A stretch of DNA of 49,030 bases from Betaproteobacteria bacterium HGW-Betaproteobacteria-12 (GTDB lineage: Bacteria > Pseudomonadota > Gammaproteobacteria > Burkholderiales > Rhodocyclaceae), in contig PHCU01000009.1 of NCBI GenBank assembly GCA_002842345.1, positions 1 through 49,030 of the forward strand, written 5' to 3'. Under the pieces are notes generated by a model. It was not told where the DNA came from. It made no database searches and saw only the letters and a program-made list of their open reading frames with translations. The first letter of the stretch is position 1; each line of letters begins with the position of its first letter. Below, one piece after another: positions 17,412 to 25,070 of the stretch. A program made the translations under genes and the position numbers.

Positions 17412-18449
17412 TCAGTCTGCGGAATGGCCGAAGGTCGTCAGCTGACCGGCCTTCAGGCGGGCCAGGCTGGCGCCGGCCAGGACGTAGTTATCCGTCTGCT
17501 CGGCGGCTGGGACGCGCAGAATCTGCGTGTTCCAGCCCAGGTTGCCTTCGCTGACCCGGGCGGCTTTCCAGCTGCGCCCGTCCTGGTCGCCGGTGACGAT
17601 GACGCCCTTGTCGCCGACCGCGACCCATTGCACCCCGTCCCAGATCACGTTGTTCAGATGCTCCCGGGTCTGGCGCTCGACCGGCGTCCAGTGCTGACCA
17701 CCATCGCGGGTCACCAGGATCACGCCCGACAGGCCCACGGCGACACCGTTGGCGGCGTCACGCAGATAAACGGACATCAGGCTGGACTGGATGCCGCTAG
17801 CCGCCGGCTGCCAGGTGGCGCCGCCGTCATCGGTCGTCATGGTCTGCCCGAATTCGCCGACCAGCACGCCGTGGCTGCCGACAAAACAAATGTCGTTCCA
17901 GGCCTGGTCCTTCTCCGGCAATGCCCGTTCCCAGGTCTTGCCGAAATCGAGCGTTTTCAACACCGCGCCCAACTCGCCCACGGCCCAGGCCACACCATCG
18001 CCATAGGCCCGAACGCTCAACAGCTTGTTGGCGACTTCGGATTTCGGCACCGCGACCGCCGTCCAGGTCTTTCCGGCGTCAGCGGTCTGAATCAGCACCC
18101 CGTCACCGCCGACGCCGACCGCCCGATTACTGTCCCAGGCGGCAATGCCCTGCAGGTTTTCAACGGTGGGGGTCGGCTGCGAAACCCAGTGCCGGCCGGC
18201 GTCGTCGCTACGAACCACCTTGCCATTGCTGCCGGCGGCCCAGATGATGTTTTCGGCCGGCATCGTCACGCCGAGAAAGCGGTCGCGCCGTTCGATTTCC
18301 GGCGGCCTGACGGATGCAATCTCGGCCGTCGCCTTGACGAAAAATGCGGCATACAACAACGCGCCGATCACGGCGACCGGTATCAGCGATGTCGCGATGG
18401 TTACCCCGAGCCGCGTCTGACTCTCGAATTTTTCCAACTTCGGTAGCAT
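17412..18449 (-). CDS. YCF48/BNR-repeat protein, first gene of the hydrophobic-compound operon
   Basis: 345 residues. An N-terminal membrane anchor (about 15-37, LGVTIATSLIPVAVIGALLYAAFF) is followed by a beta-propeller of YCF48/BNR-like repeats. The repeating unit is a DGG/DAGKTW-type turn: SDDAGRHWVS, TADAGKTWTA, TLDFGKTWER, TDDGGATWQP, TRDGGQHWTP. Propellers of this type accompany RND/DUF1302/DUF1329 genes and are thought to be periplasmic assembly or coupling factors; this is inference from context. ATG 18449 has a G-rich ribosome site (AAGGGGGG). A sigma-54 promoter lies about 127 bp upstream. Confidence 0.85.
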   Translation of the reverse strand: MLPKLEKFESQTRLGVTIATSLIPVAVIGALLYAAFFVKATAEIASVRPPEIERRDRFLGVTMPAENIIWAAGSNGKVVRSDDAGRHWVSQPTPTVENLQGIAAWDSNRAVGVGGDGVLIQTADAGKTWTAVAVPKSEVANKLLSVRAYGDGVAWAVGELGAVLKTLDFGKTWERALPEKDQAWNDICFVGSHGVLVGEFGQTMTTDDGGATWQPAASGIQSSLMSVYLRDAANGVAVGLSGVILVTRDGGQHWTPVERQTREHLNNVIWDGVQWVAVGDKGVIVTGDQDGRSWKAARVSEGNLGWNTQILRVPAAEQTDNYVLAGASLARLKAGQLTTFGHSAD

Positions 18450-18575
18450 GTACCCCCCTTCCTGTCGCATCAAAAACCTGATTTGCACTGCACAAACCGG
18501 ATATGAAATAGGCATCGATGGCCAAGCCGCTGAGTGCAAGCCTTGCCGGTGACCGAATGCCGCTGCTTGTTCAAT

Positions 18576-18591
18576 AGCAACCTGGATGCCA
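18576..18591 (-). promoter_or_regulatory. sigma-54 promoter of the YCF48-RND-DUF1302-DUF1329 operon
   Basis: The minus strand reads TGGCATCCAGGTTGCT, an excellent match to TGGCAYN-N4-TTGCW with exact GG-N10-GC spacing. Transcription would start near 18565, about 115 nt before the YCF48 gene. An AT-rich stretch just upstream (18605-18655) would suit IHF bending. Confidence 0.75.
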
Positions 18592-18971
18592 CCCCTGGGA
18601 AATCCCCTAAGTATTAACGTAACAACTTGTTTATTAGCGTTTTTATAAATTCATTCGGAATGCGGCGCGAAGCAAATCGGCCATGGTGCGTCGCAGCATC
18701 CGCGAGCTGACTCGGACGCTGCCAAAATGAAACGTTTGATTACCGGACGGGGTAGCGCCGGAGCCATCGCGGGCGACAAAGCGGCGCGACTGGGCGGCGC
18801 AAGGACCGTGACGACGCGCGCCGGCGGCCCGACCAGCGGGATGGTGCAGAACACCGCAAGGCCGGGATGTTTCAGGAGGCAACTGTTCAGGGGCTTGAAT
18901 TCAGGCCGGGCTGGACGATGAAACGGCAGCGCGACGGCGCCGGAACAGGCGGATGCGGAGGCCGTCCGTTC
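18592..18971. other. Non-coding upstream region of the YCF48 operon
   Basis: About 380 bp without a gene I can support. The part next to the promoter (18605-18655) is strikingly AT-rich for this genome and includes an AACAA-C-TTGTT dyad (near 18619-18629). Short open frames on both strands (up to about 80 codons) lack ribosome sites and any recognisable pattern. It probably holds activator sites for the sigma-54 promoter. Confidence 0.4.
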
Positions 18972-18994
18972 CCGCGTCCGAACCTCGGACGCGG
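18972..18994 (-). terminator. Hairpin at the end of the apc transcription unit
   Basis: A 9-bp GC-rich stem (CCGCGTCCG / CGGACGCGG) with loop AACCT lies 3 bp after the stop codon at 18998. No T tract follows, so it may be a Rho-assisted or RNA-stabilising end of the apc mRNA rather than a classical terminator. Confidence 0.45.
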
Positions 18995-18997
18995 CGC

Positions 18998-19201
18998 TCA
19001 GCTCAGCTGAAACGCGCCTTCATCGGTGGCCGTGGCAGCACCGGCTCCGCCCTGCAGCATGGCGGCAACGCTGTGCCGATATTCCTGCGGCGAGATGACC
19101 CCGAGCAGCCGTCCGCACTCGATATCCCACAGCTGCGTCACCAGGCGGATCAACTCCCGCTCGGAGGCCGGGGTCGGAACAATGCGATCAGGTGTTTTCA
19201 T
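18998..19201 (-). CDS. Possible 67-residue protein downstream of apcE
   Basis: Open frame starting at ATG 19201 (MKTPDRIVPTP...), 73 bp after apcE on the same strand and before the operon-end hairpin. The middle is plausibly helical and well composed (ELIRLVTQLWDIECGRLLGVI, about 15-35, written here in part). The tail is Gly/Ala-rich. No clear ribosome site precedes the ATG, and the leader is occupied by a 20-bp hairpin, which argues against, or for controlled, translation. I do not recognise the family. It could be a small accessory subunit or not a gene. Confidence 0.4.
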   Translation of the reverse strand: MKTPDRIVPTPASERELIRLVTQLWDIECGRLLGVISPQEYRHSVAAMLQGGAGAATATDEGAFQLS

Positions 19202-19207
19202 GATTCG

Positions 19208-19254
19208 CTGCTGGCCGGTCGGTGTTCCCGACACGGAACACCGACCGGCAGCAG
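19208..19254 (-). repeat. Strong inverted repeat between apcE and the 67-codon ORF
   Basis: The arms CTGCTG-G-CCGGTCGGTGTTCC and GGAACACCGACCGGCAGCAG pair over 20 bp with a single bulged G and a 6-nt loop (CGACAC). It lies 20 bp past the apcE stop. It may stop transcription, protect the 3' end of the apcABCDE mRNA, or hide the start region of the small ORF. There is no T tract. Confidence 0.7.
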
Positions 19255-19274
19255 TCAACTCGCGCCGGGAGGCG

Positions 19275-20141
19275 TCAGGCCCGCAGCCGGGCCAGGCAGT
19301 CGAGGACATGCTCGGGCTGCTCGTCCCTGGGCACTTCGACAAAATAGAACTGCTCCGCCGCCAGAGACGGCAGCGTTCCCTTGCCCCACAGTTCGGCACT
19401 GACCTCGCGCCCGTGGGCCAGGCCGCCCTCCGGCCGGTGGCCGCCGCCGATCAGCACGTCGATTTCCGCCAGCGCCGGGTTGGCCAGCACGCCGGCCGCC
19501 CCCAGCCGCACCGCCAGGGGCCAGCGGTAATGCTTGGCGACGTTGATGATCGGCCGGTACAACTCGAGGTCGGTCGCGCCGGCCGTTGCGTCCCCGATGT
19601 CCTCTTCGAGCAGCAGGCCGCCGACTTCATGGACGGAGACGGCCCGGGCCAGGTCGGCGATGTACATCGCGGCATCCTCGACACTGTCCGGATCGACCTC
19701 GATGGCTTCGCGACCGGCCAGGCTGTTGGCCTGGTGCAGCCATTGCCGCGGCGATGGCATGGCCAGCACCAGCGGCACCTGTCCCCGCAAGTGGGCGAGC
19801 ACGGCGGTGACGATTTCGCCGAGCAACTGCCGTGGCGCCTCCTGTTCGAGCAGCTTGCGCAGCGGGAAGGAAAGCTTGCGCTTCCCCACCAGCTCCGGCT
19901 TCAGCCCGGGATTGCGGCCGAGCCACGAAGCGAACAACTCGCCGACCTCAAGCACCGCCACATCCGGCTTCAACAAGCCCTGGGCCTGAGAGAAATAGGC
20001 AAGATACTGGCTGGCGCTCGCCCACGGATCGCCGGACGCCCCGAGCAGCAGGCGCTGGCAGTAGGCGGACGACTTGAGCCAGACGCGGAGGCCGACCGGA
20101 CCTCCGTCTGCGGGCAGCAGGTCGGCGAGACTGCGGCTCAT
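19275..20141 (-). CDS. apcE: Acetophenone carboxylase-type epsilon subunit
   Basis: 288 residues (about 32 kDa), matching the fifth gene of the Aromatoleum aromaticum EbN1 apcABCDE operon in position and size; acetone carboxylases have no such subunit. In the characterised enzyme the epsilon subunit is needed for activity together with the core complex. The sequence is soluble and mixed alpha/beta, with segments such as DVAVLEVGELFASWLG, VPLVLAMPSPRQWLHQA and DVLIGGGHRPEGG that look like a TIM-barrel (UroD/MetE-like) fold; that fold statement is inference. The ATG overlaps the apcD stop by 4 bp, giving translational coupling. Confidence 0.82.
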   Translation of the reverse strand: MSRSLADLLPADGGPVGLRVWLKSSAYCQRLLLGASGDPWASASQYLAYFSQAQGLLKPDVAVLEVGELFASWLGRNPGLKPELVGKRKLSFPLRKLLEQEAPRQLLGEIVTAVLAHLRGQVPLVLAMPSPRQWLHQANSLAGREAIEVDPDSVEDAAMYIADLARAVSVHEVGGLLLEEDIGDATAGATDLELYRPIINVAKHYRWPLAVRLGAAGVLANPALAEIDVLIGGGHRPEGGLAHGREVSAELWGKGTLPSLAAEQFYFVEVPRDEQPEHVLDCLARLRA

Positions 20142-22414
20142 TTCTTCTCGTCTCCGTGCACCCCGAGGGCCGCCAGACGGGCCTCCAGTTCGTCGATCCG
20201 GACATCCTTCGGATTGCGCATGTAGTTCGGCCGCGGGGCGTTGGCCGGGCGGGTGATGTCCGGGCTGCCGACATAGAGGGTATCGACGTCGTCGCCCCAG
20301 CAGCCGAAGTACTGCAGGTAGGCCGGCGGCTTCGGCTGGTTCCAGCTCTTGATGAACTCGGCGAACGGCACGCCACGCGCCCGGCGGGCCTGGCGCTCGT
20401 CGTCCCGCGCCGCCTTGGTGGCGTCGGCATTGATCGACAGGGTCACCGGGTCGAACTTCACCTTGTACAGGCGCTCGGCCACGCCTTGCGAAATCAGGCC
20501 CTCTTCGAGGTCCTTGATGACGCCGGCCGGGTCGCGTTCGAGCAGGTCGCCATAACCGGCACCGGCACCCTGCGAGATCATGAACAGCTCGCCCTTCTTG
20601 GAGATTTCGAAGCCCATGCCCATGTGATGGGTGGTGTAGCTGGCCCCGTCGAACGGCTGTTCGTTCATGATTTCGGCGATCGAGTGCTTGAACTTTTCCG
20701 GCTCGTTGAGCAGCACGTCATAGACATTGACGTCCTTGACCTTGCACAGCGGGTAGGCGCCGCAGGCATAGCCGCCGAACAGGCCCTGGATCGGCGGAAT
20801 CTTGGCGCCCTGGCAGACGGTCATGAAGCCCCACTGTTCGCTGTCCTTGGTCGACACCATCATGGTGTAGCCCTGGCCGCCGCGGTACTTGCCCGGGGCG
20901 ATGGCATCCATGGTCATTTTCTTCGACACCAGCTGGAGGAAAGGCACGTCTTCCTCGTTCAGCTCCTGTTCGCCGATATCCGCCATGGTGGCGAAGATCG
21001 GTGCCAGGGCGTGTTCGCCGTCCATGTCGGAGCGGGCGCCGGCGCCCATGCCGTTCAAGTCGGCACAGAGGTTGCCCAGGGTCTCGCCATGCTGGCTGAC
21101 CCCACCCCAGATGAAGGTGTTGATCATGTTGAAGGTCGGCGCATGGACCTTGGTGTACTTCTCCGGGCAGCTGTAGAGGAACTTGGCCACGGCGTGCTGG
21201 CCGGCGGTGAAGCCGGTGAAGATCGACATCAGGCTCTGCGAGTTCGGCGCGTCGTAGGAGCAATTGACGATCGAATGCGGATCGGTGATCACCTCGATCG
21301 GTGCAAAAGCAGCCTGGCCGCGCGGCAGGTCGGGCCAGACGTAGCACAGGAAGACCTGGGCCAGCATGCCCTTCAAGCCGGCGACGATGGTGTTGGTGGC
21401 GCGGTTGGTGAATTCCGGGCTGGAACCGCGGAAGTCGAAGATCAGCCGGTCGCCGGTCTTGGTCAGCTTGCAGTTGATCTTGACCACGCAGTTCTCGCGC
21501 AAGGTCGAGTCCTGGATGATGTAGGTGCGCACCGTCATGTCCGGCCATTCGCTGACGCGGCGGACGACTTCGGCACGGACGTTTTCCATGGTCAGGCGCA
21601 GCGTCGAAATCAGCGCTTCCGGGCCGTCGGTGTTGAGCGTCTCTTCGACCCGCTGCTTGATGCGCAGGCAGGCGTAGAGCTTGACCTTCATGTCCTCGTA
21701 CTGCAGCTTCGGTTCGCGCACCGAGTTCTGCAGGAAGGTCAGGATGTCGCGCTTGATCTGGTAATTCTCGACGACGCGGAACGGGCTCATCTTCAGGCCT
21801 TCGTCGCACGGGCTCTCCGCCATCGACGGCATGCCGCCCGGCTCGATCGCGCCGTTCTCGCCTTCATGCACGGTCGAAGCCACCCAGCAGACCAGTTCCC
21901 CTTTGTGGAAAATGGGCAGGATCATGCTCTGGTCGGTGTTGTGCACATTGCCGTAGCGCGAGTCGTTGTGGATGAAGCCGTCGCCTTCGCGGACGCCGAC
22001 CGTCGGGTCGTTCATCCAGTTCTTGATGATGAACTTGATCGGGTGGTGCACCAGCGTCGAGAAGATCAGCACGCCGCCGGCACTGGCAATGGCCAGGTCG
22101 CCCGAAGCCGAGTAGACGCCGGTGATGACGTCGCCCCACTTGGCGCCGGGGGCCGCCCCCATCTGTTCGACCATTTCGTAGCCTTCGTCGCAACCGGCCT
22201 GGATGCGGTCGCGGATCTTGGCAATCATGTGGGTTTCGCTGACCTTCTTGATGCACCGGTCCTCGATGTCGGTCCGCGGCATCAGGTCATGGTTCTGCAT
22301 GATCTCCGGGTCGGGGCCGAGAAACAGCGTCGTATCGCTGAGGAATTTCTTGACCAGCTTGACGTCCTCGGGACTCAACGTCTTGGCCGCGGTCGGCATT
22401 TTCATATCGCTCAT
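20138..22414 (-). CDS. apcD: Acetophenone carboxylase-type beta subunit (HyuB-like)
   Basis: 758-residue protein of the hydantoinase B/oxoprolinase family, by gene order ApcD. Family segments include FIHNDSRYGNVHNTDQ (near 150), WVASTVHEGENGA, DFRGSSPEFTNRATN (near 335), NCSYDAPNSQS, the glycine-rich GGQGYTMMVSTKD (near 530) and MGMGFEISKKGE. In ATP-dependent ketone carboxylases this subunit, with a HyuA-like partner, handles the enolate and the carboxy-phosphate-derived CO2. The extended C-terminus (last ~80 residues, ending in HGDEKK) is typical of this subfamily. It starts 42 bp after apcC with ribosome site AATAATTGCAAGGA. Confidence 0.88.
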   Translation of the reverse strand: MSDMKMPTAAKTLSPEDVKLVKKFLSDTTLFLGPDPEIMQNHDLMPRTDIEDRCIKKVSETHMIAKIRDRIQAGCDEGYEMVEQMGAAPGAKWGDVITGVYSASGDLAIASAGGVLIFSTLVHHPIKFIIKNWMNDPTVGVREGDGFIHNDSRYGNVHNTDQSMILPIFHKGELVCWVASTVHEGENGAIEPGGMPSMAESPCDEGLKMSPFRVVENYQIKRDILTFLQNSVREPKLQYEDMKVKLYACLRIKQRVEETLNTDGPEALISTLRLTMENVRAEVVRRVSEWPDMTVRTYIIQDSTLRENCVVKINCKLTKTGDRLIFDFRGSSPEFTNRATNTIVAGLKGMLAQVFLCYVWPDLPRGQAAFAPIEVITDPHSIVNCSYDAPNSQSLMSIFTGFTAGQHAVAKFLYSCPEKYTKVHAPTFNMINTFIWGGVSQHGETLGNLCADLNGMGAGARSDMDGEHALAPIFATMADIGEQELNEEDVPFLQLVSKKMTMDAIAPGKYRGGQGYTMMVSTKDSEQWGFMTVCQGAKIPPIQGLFGGYACGAYPLCKVKDVNVYDVLLNEPEKFKHSIAEIMNEQPFDGASYTTHHMGMGFEISKKGELFMISQGAGAGYGDLLERDPAGVIKDLEEGLISQGVAERLYKVKFDPVTLSINADATKAARDDERQARRARGVPFAEFIKSWNQPKPPAYLQYFGCWGDDVDTLYVGSPDITRPANAPRPNYMRNPKDVRIDELEARLAALGVHGDEKK

Positions 22415-22456
22415 TTTCTATCCTTGCAATTATTAAGGTCCATGAACCGGCGGCGC

Positions 22457-24592
22457 TCAGGCGCGCAGGAACCAGGAGGCGCCCTGTTTGGCGGAGACGA
22501 AGTTCCAGCCCGGGTCGACCAGGTAGGTGGTCACTTCCGAGGCGATGATGGCCGGCCCGGGAATCTCGACGCCCGGCACGATCGCCGCGCGATCCCAGAC
22601 CGGGACCTGGAACGGCTCCTTGTGGCCGACGAAGTAGCACTTGCGGGTCGATGCCGGGGCCGGCGGAGCCTGGCGTTCAAGCGCGGGGATCGGCTTGATG
22701 TCCTCGAACTCCACCGTTTCCAGACGGACGAAGGCGGCGACGCGGATGGTGTTGATCCGGATGCCGGCCTCGGGAGCCTGGCTGCCTTCGCCGAAACGCT
22801 TGCCGTAGTCGTTGGAGAACTGGGAAATGATCGCCAGCACGTCGGCCGGACCATGCACCTCATGCGCCGGGATCACCGCCGTCGTCTGCACCAGCTGGTT
22901 GCCGTAGCGCAAGTCGAGTTCGAGGTTGTGGAAGATCTGCTCGCGCGCCACGCCCTGGCGCAGCAGATCCTGCGTGCCTTGTTCCTTCAGCTCGGCGACG
23001 ATGCTGTTGAAGCGCTCGTAGTCGTCGAAGATGTGCCGGGTATTGGAGTCGTACAGCACCATGTACAGCGACTGTTCGTGGATGTGCAGCTGGTGCATGT
23101 TGCCGGCGCCGACGGCGGAGAATACCGAGCTGAACGGGGGTGCCAGGATCTTCTCGATGCCCAGGTTGCGGGCGATGCCGCAGCAGTGCAGCGGACCGTT
23201 GCCGCCGTAGGCCAGCATGGTGAAGTCCTTCGGGTCATAGCCACGGGCCCGCAGTTCGGTAAACAGGCCGTTGGCCATGTTGTCGTCCACCTTCTCGCGG
23301 ATCAGCTGGGCGGCCTCGATCACCGAGCAGTCGAGATCGTCGCACAGGGCATCCTCGATGGCCGAGGCGGCGCGCCGGGCGTTCAGCGGAATCGAGCCGC
23401 CGGCGTAGTTCTTGGCATCGAGGTAGCCGAGCACGAGGTCGGCATCGGTCACCGTCGGGTTCATGCCGCCGCGGTCGTAACAGGCCGGGCCGGGGTCCGA
23501 ACCGGCACTCTGCGGGCCGCACTTGACGGTGTCGTACATGCGGTCGTAGCTGGCGATCGAACCGCCGCCGGCGCCCAGCGTGACCAGGTGCACCATCGGC
23601 ACCGAGACCAGCCAGCGGTCGATCACCGGATTGAAGTCGTAGTGCTTGATACCGCCATCGACGACGATACCGATGTCGTAGCTGGTGCCGCCCATGTCGG
23701 TCGCCACGACGTTGCCCAGCGCCGCCTGCATGGCCAGGTGCTCGGACGCGGCAATGCCGGAGACCGGGCCGGAGTGGATGGTCTGCAGCGCGTCGGTGGA
23801 GTTCAGCTGGGCCATGCCGCCGGAGTTGTGGATGACCAGCATCGGCTTTTCGTAGCGATGGGCGCGCAGGTTCTGTTCGAGGGCCGACAGCGCGTGATAC
23901 ATCGTCGAGTGCAGGTAGCCGTCGACGATCGCCGAGGTGGCCCGGACGTATTCGCCCTTCCGTCCCGCCACCTGGTGCGACAGGATGACCGGAATGGCGC
24001 CGAGCAGGTGCGAGGGATATTCCTCGAGCAGGATTTCCTCGATCCGCTGTTCGTGGGTCGGGTTGACCACGCTATTGACCAGCGCGACGACGATGATCTG
24101 GGCGCCCTTGTCGACCAGCGTGCGGATCTGCACGCGGACATCGTCCTCATCCAGCGCCATGACCAGCTTGCCCTGGAAATCGAAGCGTTCGCGGACGCCG
24201 CGGATCATGTGTGCCTCGACCAGCGGGTCGGGACGGCTGGCGTTGGGCATGTCCGACTGGCCGAGGCCGTCGAGACCTTCACCGTAGCCGCGGGCCCGGC
24301 TGAGCGGCACCGTCGCCTCGAAACCGGCGGTCACCAGCATGCCGATCTTCGGCCCCTTGTGCTCGATCAGCGCATTGGTGCCCAGGGTCGTGGCGTAGCG
24401 GACGGAATCCACCTCGGCCAGGATTTCCTCGAGCTCCAGCCCGAGAACGTGATACGCCTTGCTCAGCGCTTCGTTGAAGCCCAGCGCCAGATTGTGGTGG
24501 GTGGTCAGGGCCTTGGCCTCGATGTACTTGCCGTCCCAAACCACGAAACAATCGGTGAAGGTGCCACCGATATCAACAGAAACTCGCCTCAT
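22457..24592 (-). CDS. apcC: Acetophenone carboxylase-type alpha' subunit (HyuA-like)
   Basis: 711 residues of the hydantoinase A/oxoprolinase family with the ASKHA ATPase fold: phosphate motif VDIGGTFTDCFVVWDG at the N-terminus and second motif VATDMGGTSYDIGIVVDG (near 290). VSVPMVHLVTLGAGGGSIA and GGNGPLHCCGIARNLGI are further family blocks. The start at ATG 24592 has an ideal ribosome site (AGGAGATAAT); an in-frame upstream extension is not coding. Together with ApcA it is one of two HyuA-type ATPases, the hallmark of acetophenone carboxylase as opposed to acetone carboxylase, which has one. Expected chemistry: ATP-driven activation of bicarbonate and of the ketone. Confidence 0.88.
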   Translation of the reverse strand: MRRVSVDIGGTFTDCFVVWDGKYIEAKALTTHHNLALGFNEALSKAYHVLGLELEEILAEVDSVRYATTLGTNALIEHKGPKIGMLVTAGFEATVPLSRARGYGEGLDGLGQSDMPNASRPDPLVEAHMIRGVRERFDFQGKLVMALDEDDVRVQIRTLVDKGAQIIVVALVNSVVNPTHEQRIEEILLEEYPSHLLGAIPVILSHQVAGRKGEYVRATSAIVDGYLHSTMYHALSALEQNLRAHRYEKPMLVIHNSGGMAQLNSTDALQTIHSGPVSGIAASEHLAMQAALGNVVATDMGGTSYDIGIVVDGGIKHYDFNPVIDRWLVSVPMVHLVTLGAGGGSIASYDRMYDTVKCGPQSAGSDPGPACYDRGGMNPTVTDADLVLGYLDAKNYAGGSIPLNARRAASAIEDALCDDLDCSVIEAAQLIREKVDDNMANGLFTELRARGYDPKDFTMLAYGGNGPLHCCGIARNLGIEKILAPPFSSVFSAVGAGNMHQLHIHEQSLYMVLYDSNTRHIFDDYERFNSIVAELKEQGTQDLLRQGVAREQIFHNLELDLRYGNQLVQTTAVIPAHEVHGPADVLAIISQFSNDYGKRFGEGSQAPEAGIRINTIRVAAFVRLETVEFEDIKPIPALERQAPPAPASTRKCYFVGHKEPFQVPVWDRAAIVPGVEIPGPAIIASEVTTYLVDPGWNFVSAKQGASWFLRA

Positions 24593-24622
24593 ATTATCTC
24601 CTTGATTCCTCGCTCCAGGCCT

Positions 24623-24647
24623 GGCCTGCCCCGCTCTCGGGGCGGCC
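24623..24647 (-). repeat. Intercistronic hairpin apcB/apcC
   Basis: GGCC-T-GCCCCG-CTCT-CGGGGC-GGCC forms a 10-bp stem with one bulge and a 4-nt loop, in the 71-bp gap that is the longest within apcABCDE. It may mark an RNA processing or partial termination point that sets the ratio of ApcAB to ApcCDE. Confidence 0.6.
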
Positions 24648-24663
24648 GGCGGCCGGTTCAGTA

Positions 24664-25065
24664 TTAGTGGCTGCCATGTCCGGCGCCGCGCACGACCTCG
24701 GGCCCGACCACCGGCTCGGGGACCTCGTCGCGATTGGCCCATTGGGCTTTCAGCGCCGGCAGGTCGACTTCCATGTCGTACAGGGGCGGATGGCCGGGAA
24801 TGGCGTATTCGTTCTCGACCATGGTTCCGCAACACGGGCAGTAGTACTCGAGAATGCGCACCCACTCCGGGTCCGGGCTGAAGGTGAAGCGGTACTTTTC
24901 CGGATCGATGATCGGCGGATGGATGTCCCGGGGATCACGGTTGTAGACCAGCAAGCCTTCCTTGTAGCTGCGCGTGGCCGGGCCGACCTCGTGATTGCAC
25001 ACCCGGCACTCCCACTGCTCCTTCTCCAGATCGATACGGAGATATTCGGTCATCAGTACTTTCAT
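24664..25065 (-). CDS. apcB: Acetophenone carboxylase-type gamma subunit (zinc-binding)
   Basis: 133 residues (about 15 kDa), the size of ApcB in the EbN1 enzyme and related to the acetone carboxylase gamma-subunit family. The probable metal ligands are C20-x2-C23 (ECRVC) and C76-x-C78-C79 (YCPCC), with the family block IPGHPPLYDMEVDLPALK near residue 89. Zinc is the metal reported for acetophenone carboxylase. It follows apcA after 5 bp. Its ribosome site is modest (AAGG plus an A tract). Confidence 0.88.
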   Translation of the reverse strand: MKVLMTEYLRIDLEKEQWECRVCNHEVGPATRSYKEGLLVYNRDPRDIHPPIIDPEKYRFTFSPDPEWVRILEYYCPCCGTMVENEYAIPGHPPLYDMEVDLPALKAQWANRDEVPEPVVGPEVVRGAGHGSH

Positions 25066-25070
25066 TTTTT

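Noticed and set aside
14806..17445. An 879-codon plus-strand frame opposite the RND gene
   Set aside because: Antisense shadow: highly acidic/His-rich low-complexity translation, no ribosome site, and the RND gene is certain.
18727..18921. Short plus-strand ORF of 64 codons near the YCF48 operon promoter
   Set aside because: No ribosome site, Arg/Gly-rich translation, no family pattern.
20156..24667. A 1503-codon open frame on the plus strand opposite apcC and apcD
   Set aside because: Composition (Arg, His, Asp, Gly, Val-rich, no recognisable domain) is that of an antisense shadow in GC-rich DNA; the minus-strand genes are clear family members.
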